Shown in pieces: positions 25,197-33,460 of a DNA stretch of 64,000 nt; the first letter of the stretch is position 1, and every line of letters starts with the position of its first letter. The stretch comes from Parvibaculum sp045863935 (lineage in GTDB: Bacteria; Pseudomonadota; Alphaproteobacteria; Parvibaculales; Parvibaculaceae). The translations under genes were made by a program, and so were the position numbers. The stretch is taken from contig NZ_BTVP01000006.1 in assembly GCF_045863935.1 (NCBI RefSeq), positions 49,125 to 113,124 on the forward strand. Reading direction: 5' to 3'. The notes beneath the pieces were generated by a model. It made no database searches, was not told the DNA's origin, and worked only from the letters and a program-made list of their open reading frames with translations.

Positions 25197-25304
25197 GAAC
25201 CTGTCTGCAGGCCCTTGAGTCCCGAACCGTTATGGCCTGCTTTATGCGGGTCATGACGGCCTTTTAGATACCTCGACGGAAAATCTACTCATCGAAAAAA
25301 TACT

Positions 25305-25682
25305 TCATGCACCTTCGAGCACGGCCTGAATGCGCGTGACGAGTTCGTCGAGCGTGAAAGGCTTGAGCAGAATATCGTGGATGATGGCGTCGAGCCCATG
25401 CGCGCGTTCGCGCTGGTCGGAGTAACCCGTCATCAGCATGATCCGGAGCGAGGGCGCATCGCGCGCGGCAAGAAGCGCGAGAGATACACCGTCCATCACC
25501 GGCATCAGAATATCCGTCAGCAGAAGATCGTGCGGCCGCCCCGCCTGCCGCGCTTGCGCCAGCGCTTCGAGCGCCTCGCTGCCATCGCCCACGCTTCCGA
25601 CCTCGTGGCCGGCGCCCTGAAGGGCCCGCGTTATGAAGCTGCGAACGGAGGGTTCGTCTTCGGCGACGAGAATGCGTGCCAT
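25305..25682 (-). CDS. cpdR: CpdR-like single-domain response regulator
   Basis: A receiver-only protein of 125 residues. The acidic pair lies at residues 8-10 (AEDE), the phospho-acceptor is Asp57 in LLLTDILMP, the switch residue is Thr85 (MLMTGYSDQ) and the conserved lysine is Lys107 (LLKPF). The start MARILVAEDE and a position next to hpt recall CpdR, which in Caulobacter delivers CtrA and other substrates to ClpXP when unphosphorylated. The loop after residue 85 differs from the Caulobacter protein, so orthology is probable rather than certain. The gap upstream of lysA-side genes (about 110 nt) holds no clear terminator. Confidence 0.72.
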   Translation of the reverse strand: MARILVAEDEPSVRSFITRALQGAGHEVGSVGDGSEALEALAQARQAGRPHDLLLTDILMPVMDGVSLALLAARDAPSLRIMLMTGYSDQRERAHGLDAIIHDILLKPFTLDELVTRIQAVLEGA

Positions 25683-25686
25683 GCCA

Positions 25687-26232
25687 TCACCGCTCGATAT
25701 AGCCGACGAAAGGAAGCTGCCTGTAGGCATGGGCGACATCCATGCCATAGCCGACGACGAAACGGTCCGGGCATTCGAAGCCCACGAAATCCGCCTTCGC
25801 ATCGACGGCAAGCTTGCCCGGCTTGTCGAGGAGCACGCAGGTCATGACCCGCTGCGCGCCGCGCGCGGCCATGAGGTCTTTCGCGAAGGCGAGCGTGCGC
25901 CCCGATTCGAGAATGTCGTCGACGATGAGGACGTCGCGGCCGGCAATCGCGGCTTCCGTGTCGCGCACGATGGTGACTTCGCCGAGCGAGCGCGTGCCCT
26001 TGCCGTAGCTCGACAGCGTGATGAAATCCATATCGGGTTCCGCGCCCGCCTCGTGCAGCGCGCGCAGAAGATCGGCGGCGAAAATGAAACTGCCCTTGAG
26101 GATCGGCACGATGAGCGGCTCTGGCCCGATGGCGCGCACGATATCGGCGGCGAGTGCGCGGACGCGCACCTCGATCTCTTTTGCCGAGTAGAGCACCGAA
26201 ATCTGGGCGCCCCTCGGCGCGAGCCTGCTCAT
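25687..26232 (-). CDS. hpt: Hypoxanthine phosphoribosyltransferase
   Basis: A purine salvage enzyme of 181 residues that makes IMP (or GMP) from the base and PRPP. The PRPP-binding signature VLIVDDILESGRTL lies near residue 99, and the flexible loop block ITLSSYGKGTRSLGEV near 71. The C-terminal FVVGYGMDVAHAYRQLPFVG is typical. The gene ends 4 nt before the cpdR-like start and begins 2 nt after the zinc-ribbon gene stop, so the three form one minus-strand operon. Confidence 0.95.
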   Translation of the reverse strand: MSRLAPRGAQISVLYSAKEIEVRVRALAADIVRAIGPEPLIVPILKGSFIFAADLLRALHEAGAEPDMDFITLSSYGKGTRSLGEVTIVRDTEAAIAGRDVLIVDDILESGRTLAFAKDLMAARGAQRVMTCVLLDKPGKLAVDAKADFVGFECPDRFVVGYGMDVAHAYRQLPFVGYIER

Positions 26233-26234
26233 TT

Positions 26235-27179
26235 CTATTCCGCAGCCGCAGCGGGCGGCGCATCCGGCAGGTCGACCGGCACGTCGCCGGACGGGGTATC
26301 GGGCAAAGGTTCTGCCTCCTCTTCCGGCGCGTCCACAGGCTCGGCGGAAGCGAGATCGGCCCCTTGCGCGAAACGGATTTCGATGTCGCGCGCCTCGGGC
26401 GGCGGGCTCGACAGCCGCGTGACGAAGGAAGCCGCCTCATCCGGCGGCAGGACACGTTCGGAAAGCGCGAAGGTCCAGTGATAGAGTTCCTTCTGCGTCT
26501 CATCGAGAAGACCAACGCGAAGCCGCGGCAGCGCAACGCTCTTGCCCGCGACATTCACCACCTCGCCTTTCACGGCGAGCACAGGCAGACCGCCTTCGGT
26601 CTGCCGTTCATAGGCGACGTTGCGGAATTCGAGACCGCGCAGATTGATCTCCTCGCCCGCCGCCGCGTAGAGCTTCGTCGTTGCCGGCCAGTAGGCCGCA
26701 ACCTCGTTTCGATAGATCCAGCCGCCGGCAAGCGTCCCGGCAAGGAAAAGACAGAGAACCGCCCATCCCGCCGCACTCAGCATCCGGCCACGGCGCATGT
26801 TCGCCGCGCGGCGAACCTCCGCCCGGAAGCGGTTGCCGATATCGGCAACCTTCCCCGTCTTCGCCGCTGGAGCGGCGGGCGCCGGCGTTTCGGCATCGGC
26901 GAAGACGACATCGTCCTCTTCGGCGGGCGTGGCGGCGGGTTTTGCCGGTTCCGCCGGAGCGGACGGCTTTTCGCCGAAGATCTTCTTGCGGATGGGCGTG
27001 ATCGTCGCGGCGGCGGGCTCTTCCCCGGAAGGCGGCGGCATGTCGCCCGCGCTCTCGGAGGGCGGCGACTGATGCCAGCTATGACCGCATTTCGCGCAGC
27101 GGACCTTGCGGCCCGACGGCGCGAAGGACGCGGCATCGACCGGGTAGCGCGCGGAGCAGGACGGACAGTGAATGATCAT
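26235..27179 (-). CDS. MJ0042-type zinc-ribbon membrane protein
   Basis: A protein of 314 residues typical of alphaproteobacteria. The N-terminal zinc ribbon has the pairs CPSC and CAKC (residues 5-8 and 29-32), the MJ0042 finger. A disordered Ala/Pro/Glu segment follows, and a single transmembrane helix lies near residues 140-162. The C-terminal 120 residues form a periplasmic beta domain (GEVVNVAGKSVALPRLRVGL, about 213-232) resembling DUF3426. The ATG at 27179 places the finger at the very N-terminus. It heads the operon with hpt and the cpdR-like gene, and a CtrA-type site lies 110 nt upstream. Confidence 0.85.
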   Translation of the reverse strand: MIIHCPSCSARYPVDAASFAPSGRKVRCAKCGHSWHQSPPSESAGDMPPPSGEEPAAATITPIRKKIFGEKPSAPAEPAKPAATPAEEDDVVFADAETPAPAAPAAKTGKVADIGNRFRAEVRRAANMRRGRMLSAAGWAVLCLFLAGTLAGGWIYRNEVAAYWPATTKLYAAAGEEINLRGLEFRNVAYERQTEGGLPVLAVKGEVVNVAGKSVALPRLRVGLLDETQKELYHWTFALSERVLPPDEAASFVTRLSSPPPEARDIEIRFAQGADLASAEPVDAPEEEAEPLPDTPSGDVPVDLPDAPPAAAAE

Positions 27180-27288
27180 CCGGGGCAAAAGTCTCAAACG
27201 GGACGCGAAAAAAGCTCCTCTCCCGAGGCCCCTGGAAAGGGGTGCGCGGGCGAAGCTCCGACTGAGCCTATTGAAAGATCGCGCATGG

Positions 27289-27304
27289 TTAAAGGCGCGT
27301 TAAG
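27289..27304. promoter_or_regulatory. CtrA-type site between the zinc-ribbon gene and ftsE
   Basis: TTAA-N7-TTAA; the minus-strand reading TTAA-CGCGCCT-TTAAC is a full match to the CtrA consensus. It lies 110 nt before the zinc-ribbon gene and about 95 nt before ftsE, so either or both could be targets. Confidence 0.5.
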
Positions 27305-27398
27305 ATATCGCGGTCATCCGCCCTTTTTTCGCGGAAAAGTGCGGGTTCCGCAAGGCAGCGCCTGCATCGGACGGGGCGTTCCATGATACCGTCGAGCC

Positions 27399-28058
27399 AT
27401 GATTCGCTTTGAGAATGTGGGCATGCGCTACGGCATGGGACCGGAGGTGCTGCGCGATGTGAGTTTCCACCTCGCGCCGGCCTCCTTCCACTTTCTGACG
27501 GGCCCTTCGGGCGCGGGCAAAACCTCGCTGCTGAAGCTCATGTTTCTCGCGACAAGACCCTCGCGCGGCCTCATCACCATGTTCGGCCAGGACATCGCAA
27601 CTCTGCCGCGCGCGGAGCTGCCGCCGCTCAGGCGGCGGATCGGCGTCGTCTTCCAGGAATTCCGCCTGCTCGACCACCTGACGACCTATGAGAACGTGGC
27701 GCTGCCGCTGAAAATTCAGGGAAAGCGCGAAAAGGACTACCGCGCCGATGTGGAAGAGCTTCTCGCCTGGGTGGGGCTCGGCGACCGCATGAATGCGACG
27801 CCGCCGACGCTTTCGGGCGGCGAGAAGCAGCGCGCCGCGATCGCGCGCGCCGTGGTCGCGCAGCCCGAAGTGCTGCTCGCCGACGAGCCGACCGGCAATG
27901 TGGACCCCGAGATGGGCCAGCGCCTGCTCCGGCTTTTCGTGGAACTGAACCGGCTCGGCACCAGCGTGCTGATCGCGACGCATGACCGCGCGCTGGTCGA
28001 GAGCGCGGGGGCGCCCGAACTCGTGCTCAGGGACGGGAGGCTCACCATCCGTGGCTGA
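27399..28058 (+). CDS. ftsE: Cell division ATP-binding protein FtsE
   Basis: The ATPase subunit, 219 residues, of the FtsEX complex at the division septum, which activates peptidoglycan hydrolases. Walker A is GPSGAGKTSLLK (near 37), the Q-loop FQEFRLLDHLTTYENV is characteristic of FtsE, the ABC signature is LSGGEKQRAAIARA and Walker B is VLLADEPTGNVDP. It overlaps the ftsX start by 8 nt. Confidence 0.95.
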   Translation: MIRFENVGMRYGMGPEVLRDVSFHLAPASFHFLTGPSGAGKTSLLKLMFLATRPSRGLITMFGQDIATLPRAELPPLRRRIGVVFQEFRLLDHLTTYENVALPLKIQGKREKDYRADVEELLAWVGLGDRMNATPPTLSGGEKQRAAIARAVVAQPEVLLADEPTGNVDPEMGQRLLRLFVELNRLGTSVLIATHDRALVESAGAPELVLRDGRLTIRG

Positions 28059-29010
28059 TCCGCTCAGAAGCGCCGACAAGGCGCCCACCTTTCACGACGA
28101 GGAGCGCGGGCCCGCAGGCGCGCTCGCGGCCATGCTCGTCGAGACGCGCAGCGTGATGCCGGCAGCGGGCGCGACCGGCATGTCGCTCATGCTCGCCATC
28201 GCCGCCATGTGCTTCCTTGCGAGCCTCGCGCTCGGCGCCGCGCTTTCGGTCGGCGGCAAGGCGCGCGAATGGACGAACGATCTCTCGGGCTCGCTCACCG
28301 TGGAAATCAAACCTTCGCGCGAGATGGAGCCGGAGGAACAGGTGGACGCCGTGATGACCGTGCTGGCCAGGACACCCGGCATCGCGACGGCAACGCCGCT
28401 CACCTTTGACGATACGGCCGCCCTGCTCGAACCCTGGCTCGGCGGCGAAGTGCTGGCGGGCGACCTGCCGCTGCCACGGCTGATCGACATCACCGTCGAC
28501 CGCGCATCGCCGCCCGACATGGCGGCGCTCGCCATCGACATCGCCGCGGCTGCACCCGGCGCCGCACTCGACACGCACCGGCAGTGGCGAAGCGAGATCG
28601 TCAACGCCGCCCGCTCCGCCGAATGGCTTTCCTATGGCGTGCTTGCACTGGTCGCGGCGACGACCATCGCCATCGTCGTCTTCGCCACACGCGCCGGTCT
28701 TTCCGCCAACCGCGATGTCGTGGAAGTGCTGCATTTGATCGGCGCGCGCGACGGCTTCATCGCCTCGGAAGTGCAGCGCCACTTCCTGCATCTGGGCTTT
28801 CGCGGCGGGCTGATCGGCGCGGGCGCGGGCGCCGCCGCCTTTCTCGCTCTCGGCCTCGCGGGCGCGGCGGGAAATCTCTATCTCGTCTCCGCATCGGGCA
28901 TCGGGCCGGAATACCTCCCCGCCCTCATCCTCATTCCCTTCGCAGCCGCACTCGTTGCCGTCGCGACGGCGCGGATAACCGTCTTCCAGACACTCGAACG
29001 CATGCTCTGA
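28051..29010 (+). CDS. ftsX: Cell division protein FtsX
   Basis: The membrane partner of FtsE, about 319 residues. The GTG at 28051 follows GGGAGG. Four transmembrane helices lie near residues 45-70, 190-215, 248-272 and 285-310, with a periplasmic domain of about 115 residues between the first two. The C-terminal half is the FtsX/MacB permease domain (ARSAEWLSYGVLALVAATTI). The alphaproteobacterial FtsX is divergent, but gene order after ftsE leaves little doubt. Confidence 0.93.
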   Translation: MADPLRSADKAPTFHDEERGPAGALAAMLVETRSVMPAAGATGMSLMLAIAAMCFLASLALGAALSVGGKAREWTNDLSGSLTVEIKPSREMEPEEQVDAVMTVLARTPGIATATPLTFDDTAALLEPWLGGEVLAGDLPLPRLIDITVDRASPPDMAALAIDIAAAAPGAALDTHRQWRSEIVNAARSAEWLSYGVLALVAATTIAIVVFATRAGLSANRDVVEVLHLIGARDGFIASEVQRHFLHLGFRGGLIGAGAGAAAFLALGLAGAAGNLYLVSASGIGPEYLPALILIPFAAALVAVATARITVFQTLERML

Positions 29011-29134
29011 GGCCGATTGCCGCGCTTTACCTGGACCCTTCGAACCATATCATGTGCGCCCGCTCCGCATGTTAGGATGCGGGCAGACGATTTCGCGCGG
29101 CGGAGACCGGCTCCGCCCGAACCCGGAGACGGAC

Positions 29135-29761
29135 ATGGCGGCTGGCGGCACGCGGGGGCAGAGAACGGGATGGCGCCTCCTGCGCGTCGCCGTGGGCCTC
29201 GCCGCGCTCATCGCCGCCGCCTATGTCGGAGGCTTCTTCCTTTTCACCGCCGAACTCGACCGCACGCCGCCCACCGACATGCAGGCCGCGGATGGCATCG
29301 TCGCGCTAACGGGTGGACCCGACCGCATCACTGCCGCCTATCGGCTCCTCGAAGAGGGCAAGGGCGCGCGGCTTCTCATTACCGGCGTTCACCCCGATGT
29401 CGATGCAAGGTCGCTGAAGGGAATCGTGCCCGGCGAGGCCTCGAAGTTCGACTGCTGCGTCGATGTCGGTCACAGGGCGGAAAACACGATCGGCAATGCC
29501 GACGAGGCGGCGGAATGGGTGCGGCAGAGGGACTACCGCTCGATCATTCTGGTGACGAGCACCTATCACCTGCCGCGCGCGACGCTCGAACTCGGCCGCG
29601 CCATGCCCGATGTCGAGATCAGGCCTTACCCCGTCTTCCAGGACACGCTTCATCTCGACGGCTGGTGGGCCTATCCCGGCACGACCCGCCTGCTCATCTC
29701 CGAATACACGAAATATCTGCTGACGCTGAGCTTCGGCGGTCAGTCGTCGATGTCGTCCTGA
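29135..29761 (+). CDS. YdcF/SanA-like DUF218 protein
   Basis: A protein of 208 residues with one N-terminal membrane anchor (about 15-37) and a DUF218 domain. Signature segments are GIVALTGGPDRITAAYRLLEEG (about 54-75) and SIILVTSTYHLPRA (near 145). Family members (YdcF, SanA) act at the envelope and may affect peptidoglycan or bind SAM. The start is the ATG at 29135 behind CGGAGACGG. It sits in the conserved ftsE-ftsX-ydcF-plsC order, which suggests an envelope role. Confidence 0.85.
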   Translation: MAAGGTRGQRTGWRLLRVAVGLAALIAAAYVGGFFLFTAELDRTPPTDMQAADGIVALTGGPDRITAAYRLLEEGKGARLLITGVHPDVDARSLKGIVPGEASKFDCCVDVGHRAENTIGNADEAAEWVRQRDYRSIILVTSTYHLPRATLELGRAMPDVEIRPYPVFQDTLHLDGWWAYPGTTRLLISEYTKYLLTLSFGGQSSMSS

Positions 29762-29785
29762 CCGGCGCAGGAAGGAAACACCGCC

Positions 29786-30499
29786 TTGCTCTTTCTCCGC
29801 TCCACCGCCTTCAACCTGACCTTCTATGCCCTCTCCGTGGTGATCGTCATTGCCGCGACGCCCTGCTTCCTGCTGCCGCGCCGCTGCACGCTCGCCGCGA
29901 TGACGGGCTGGTCGCACATGACGCTCTGGCTGCTGCGCGTCCTTGCGGGCACGACCTATGAAGTGCGGGGCAAGCTGCCGCAAGGCGGCGTGCTCGTCGC
30001 CTCGAAACACCAGTCCATGTGGGACACGATCGTGATGACCGCGATCCTGAAGGACCCGGCCATGGTGCTGAAGCGCGAGCTGCTCTGGATCCCCTTCTAT
30101 GGCTGGTACGCGATGAAAACGCGGATGATCGCCATCGACCGCGGCTCGGGCTCCAAGGCGATCCGCCGCCTCGTCTCGCAGGGCAAGACCGCCATCGCCG
30201 GCGGCCGTCCCATCGTGATCTTTCCGGAAGGCACGCGCGCGGCGCCGGGCTCGAAACTCGACTACAAGCCGGGCGTGGCCGCGCTCTACCGCCAGCTCGG
30301 CGTCGACTGCGTGCCCGCGGCCGTCAATTCGGGCGTTTTCTGGGGCCGGCGCGGCTTCACGCGGAAACCCGGCACCATCGTGATCGAGTTCCTGGAGCCC
30401 ATTCCCGCCGGCCTCGACCGCAAGAGCTTCATGGAAACGCTCGAAACGCGGATCGAATCCGCCGCCTCCCGCCTCGTCGCAGAGGCGCGCGGCGCCTGA
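29786..30499 (+). CDS. plsC: 1-acyl-sn-glycerol-3-phosphate acyltransferase
   Basis: Membrane acyltransferase of 237 residues that makes phosphatidic acid from lysophosphatidic acid. The catalytic HX4D motif is KHQSMWDT (near 73), the second block is MIAIDRGSGSKAIRRL and the glycerol-phosphate block is IFPEGTRAAPG (near 147). An N-terminal membrane segment spans about 10-30. The start is a TTG behind GGAAGGAAA; no ATG is better placed. It is the last gene of the ftsE-ftsX-ydcF-plsC run. Confidence 0.92.
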   Translation: MLFLRSTAFNLTFYALSVVIVIAATPCFLLPRRCTLAAMTGWSHMTLWLLRVLAGTTYEVRGKLPQGGVLVASKHQSMWDTIVMTAILKDPAMVLKRELLWIPFYGWYAMKTRMIAIDRGSGSKAIRRLVSQGKTAIAGGRPIVIFPEGTRAAPGSKLDYKPGVAALYRQLGVDCVPAAVNSGVFWGRRGFTRKPGTIVIEFLEPIPAGLDRKSFMETLETRIESAASRLVAEARGA

Positions 30500-30567
30500 G
30501 CCCTGTGGAAAACACCGGCGCCTGCCCCTGTGAAAAGCGGGGAAATCTGGAATCTTTTAATCAAAAC

Positions 30568-30610
30568 AACCATATAGTTTGGGCCAGACAGGGAACTCTT
30601 TGTAGACAAA
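30568..30610 (+). promoter_or_regulatory. Two dyads upstream of nrdJ, NrdR-box-like
   Basis: An imperfect dyad AACCATATAGTT (30568-30579) and a second dyad TTTGTAGACAAA (30599-30610) have centres exactly 31 bp apart, the phasing of paired NrdR boxes in ribonucleotide reductase promoters. The first fits the NrdR consensus partly, the second poorly. The rest of the 154-nt gap shows no cobalamin riboswitch. Confidence 0.35.
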
Positions 30611-30653
30611 ACATGAACTTGCTTGTCGCCCGAACCCCGCTAGGCTCCACCTC

Positions 30654-32981
30654 ATGAAAGCCATCGCCGAACAGATCTGGGATATGAAATACCGCCTCCA
30701 CGGGGAGGACGGGACGCCGCTCGACCTGACGGTGGAGGACACCTGGGACCGGGTAGCTAAGGCGCTGGCCGAGGCCGAGACGCCCGAAACGCGCGAGGCA
30801 TGGGAAGCGCGCTTCCGCGAGGCGATGGAAGGCTACCGCTTCCTCCCCGCCGGCCGCATTCTCGCGGGCGCGGGCACGGGCCGCGACGTGACGCTCTTCA
30901 ACTGCTTCGTGATGGGCAATGTTCCCGACACGATGGAAGGCATTTTCGAGAACCTGAAGGAAGCCGCGCTGACCATGCAGCAGGGCGGCGGCATCGGCTA
31001 CGACTTCTCGACGCTGCGCCCGAAAGGCGCGCCGGTGATGGGCGTGGGCGCGGATGCCTCCGGTCCGCTCTCCTTCATGGATGTGTGGGACGCGATGTGC
31101 CGCACCATCATGTCGGCGGGCTCGCGGCGCGGCGCCATGATGGCGACGATGCGCTGCGACCACCCCGACATCGAGGCCTTTATCGAGGCGAAGCAGGAGC
31201 CCGGCCGCCTCACCATGTTCAACCTCTCGGTGCTCGCGACCGATCCCTTCATGGAAGCGGTGAAGCGCGACGGCGACTGGGAACTGACCTTCGGCGGCAG
31301 AGTCTACAAGACGCTCAAGGCACGCGCGCTCTGGGACCGCATCATCGCGGCGACCTATGCCTATGCGGAGCCGGGCGTCATCTTCATCGACCGCATCAAC
31401 AAGCGGAACAATCTCTATTACGCCGAAGAAATCCACGCGACGAACCCCTGCGGCGAGCAGCCGCTGCCGCCTTACGGCGCCTGCCTTCTCGGTTCGATCA
31501 ATCTCGCCGCGCTGGTGAAGGAGCCTTTCACGGGCGATGCGCATGTCGACGAGAAGGAACTCGCCGAGCTCGTCCGTGTGGCCGTGCGGGCGATGGACAA
31601 TGTGATCGATGTGTCGCGCTTTCCGCTTGCCGAACAGCGCCACGAGGCACAGGCGAAACGGCGCATCGGCCTCGGCGTGACGGGGCTCGCCGACGCGCTC
31701 ATCATGTGCCGCGCGCGCTATGGTTCCGACGCCTCGATCAAACTGATCCGCACATGGATGAAGGCGCTGTCGCGGGCGGCCTATCTCGCTTCCGTCGATA
31801 TCGCGAAGGAGAAGGGCCCCTTCCCGCTTTTCGTGGCCGACGCCTATCTCGCGGGCGAAACGGTGGCCGGGCTCGACAGGGACGTTCGCGAGGCGATCGC
31901 CGAACACGGCATCCGCAACGCGCTCGTCACCTCCATCGCACCGACCGGCACGATCTCGCTCTTTGCGGGCAATGTCTCGTCGGGCATCGAGCCTGTCTTC
32001 GCCTATGCCTATACGCGGAAGGTCCTGATGCCGGATGGCACGCGGCGCGAGGAGAAAGTGCGCGACTTCGCGGTCGAGCGCTACCGCGAGACATTCGGCA
32101 CGGAAGCGGCGCTGCCCGACTATTTCGTCAACGCGCAGGAACTGACGCCGTCTGAGCACATCGCCGTGCAGGCGGCGGTGCAGGACTTCATCGACAGCTC
32201 GATCTCGAAGACGATCAACGTGCCCGCCGAAATTTCCTTCGAGGATTTCAAGAGCGTCTACATGGACGCCTATGAAAAGGGCCTCAAGGGCTGCACGACC
32301 TACCGCCCGAGCGAGGTGCGCGGTTCCGTTCTCTCGCTGGAGGAAGCGCCGGTCGTGGCGCAACCGGCGGAACAGCCCGCGCTGCCGCTTGCCGCGCCGG
32401 AAGCGCATCACGAGCGCTTCGAGAGGGACGGCGTCGTCTACATGTCGAAGCCGCTGGAGCGCGAAACCGTGCTACCGGGCTTCACCTACAAGCTGCAATG
32501 GCCCGAAAGCGATCACGCGATCTACATCACCATCAACGACATCGTTCAAGACGGGCGGCGGCGGCCCTTCGAGATCTTCATCAACTCGAAGAACATGGAG
32601 CACTACGCCTGGACCGTGGCGCTGACGCGGATGATCTCCGCCGTCTTCCGGCGCGGCGGCGACGTGACCTTCGTGGTGGAAGAACTGAAGGCCGTGTTCG
32701 ATCCGCGCGGCGGCTCCTGGATGAAGGGCCGCTACGTGCCGAGCCTCCTTGCCGCCATCGGCGAGGTGATCGAGCAGCACATGATCGACACCGGCTTCAT
32801 CGCGGGCAAGAACGAGAAGCCACTGACGGAAGCGCTGCGCGCGGTCGCGGGCGATCCTCCCTCGCAGGGAAACCCCGCCGTGACCTCGCTCAAGGGCTGC
32901 CCGCGCTGCGGCGAGCGCGGCATGGTCAAGCAGGAGGGCTGCGAAACCTGCGCCTCCTGCGGCTATTCGAAGTGCAGTTGA
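30654..32981 (+). CDS. nrdJ: Adenosylcobalamin-dependent ribonucleotide reductase
   Basis: Class II ribonucleoside reductase of 775 residues; it makes deoxyribonucleotides with an adenosylcobalamin-derived radical and needs no oxygen. The active-site loop NPCGEQPLPPYGACLL (near 264) carries the radical Cys and Glu, the N-terminal redox Cys is in LFNCFVMGN (near 84), and the second block APTGTISLFAGNVSSGIEP lies near 432. The C-terminus ends in a Cys-rich ribbon (CPRCGERGMV and CETCASCGYSKC) that probably shuttles electrons. A C-terminal domain after residue 570 matches the family's TSCPD-like region. It depends on the adenosyltransferase encoded at 13.9 kb for cofactor. Confidence 0.95.
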   Translation: MKAIAEQIWDMKYRLHGEDGTPLDLTVEDTWDRVAKALAEAETPETREAWEARFREAMEGYRFLPAGRILAGAGTGRDVTLFNCFVMGNVPDTMEGIFENLKEAALTMQQGGGIGYDFSTLRPKGAPVMGVGADASGPLSFMDVWDAMCRTIMSAGSRRGAMMATMRCDHPDIEAFIEAKQEPGRLTMFNLSVLATDPFMEAVKRDGDWELTFGGRVYKTLKARALWDRIIAATYAYAEPGVIFIDRINKRNNLYYAEEIHATNPCGEQPLPPYGACLLGSINLAALVKEPFTGDAHVDEKELAELVRVAVRAMDNVIDVSRFPLAEQRHEAQAKRRIGLGVTGLADALIMCRARYGSDASIKLIRTWMKALSRAAYLASVDIAKEKGPFPLFVADAYLAGETVAGLDRDVREAIAEHGIRNALVTSIAPTGTISLFAGNVSSGIEPVFAYAYTRKVLMPDGTRREEKVRDFAVERYRETFGTEAALPDYFVNAQELTPSEHIAVQAAVQDFIDSSISKTINVPAEISFEDFKSVYMDAYEKGLKGCTTYRPSEVRGSVLSLEEAPVVAQPAEQPALPLAAPEAHHERFERDGVVYMSKPLERETVLPGFTYKLQWPESDHAIYITINDIVQDGRRRPFEIFINSKNMEHYAWTVALTRMISAVFRRGGDVTFVVEELKAVFDPRGGSWMKGRYVPSLLAAIGEVIEQHMIDTGFIAGKNEKPLTEALRAVAGDPPSQGNPAVTSLKGCPRCGERGMVKQEGCETCASCGYSKCS

Positions 32982-32994
32982 GTTCGGCCCGATC

Positions 32995-33411
32995 ATGCGC
33001 GGCTTCATCCATCATATCGACCTGACGGTGACGGACCCCTGGGCATCGGCGCCCTTCTACGATGCGGTGCTCGGCCATATGGGCTATCGCCGCTGGTCGG
33101 AAGACGCGCACGGCATAGACTGGGAGCATGCCTCTTCGAAGGACCGCCTACCGAGCATCGGCATCTTCAAGGCGCGAGGGCCGAACGCAGGCCGCGGCCA
33201 TGACCGCTATTCGCCGGGGCTCCACCACATCGCCTGGATCGCGGAAAGTCGCGAGGATGTCGACCGGCTGCACGCGCTCCTGATCGAAATCGGTGCGGCG
33301 GTCCTCGATCCGCCCGCCGACTATCCTGAATATGGCGAGGGCTACTACGCCGTCATGTTCGCCGATCCGGACGGACTGAAACTCGAATTCGTCTACGAAC
33401 CGCGAAAATGA
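32995..33411 (+). CDS. VOC-family (glyoxalase-like) protein
   Basis: A protein of 138 residues with the vicinal-oxygen-chelate fold. It starts FIHHIDLTVTDPWASAPFYD with a candidate metal His near residue 7. The second module starts GLHHIAWIAES (near 74) and ends FADPDGLKLEFVYEP with a metal Glu near 133. This is the pattern of small metal-binding VOC enzymes (lactoylglutathione-lyase-like); the substrate is unknown. It starts 13 nt after nrdJ and may be co-transcribed with it. Confidence 0.85.
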   Translation: MRGFIHHIDLTVTDPWASAPFYDAVLGHMGYRRWSEDAHGIDWEHASSKDRLPSIGIFKARGPNAGRGHDRYSPGLHHIAWIAESREDVDRLHALLIEIGAAVLDPPADYPEYGEGYYAVMFADPDGLKLEFVYEPRK

Positions 33412-33460
33412 CGTCCGCCCCCGGCGAGCGGAGAGGCGGCGACTCGTCTATTCTCCTCTT

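Noticed and set aside
25197..25304. Terminator after the TIGR02302 gene
   Set aside because: Partial complementarity between GGCCTGC and neighbouring segments exists, but no stable stem with a T-run.
30500..30653. Cobalamin riboswitch before nrdJ
   Set aside because: The gap is short and lacks a B12-box-like sequence.
30561..32411. Minus-strand open frame of 616 codons over nrdJ
   Set aside because: Antisense to a clear class II ribonucleotide reductase; His/Arg-rich shadow with no motif.
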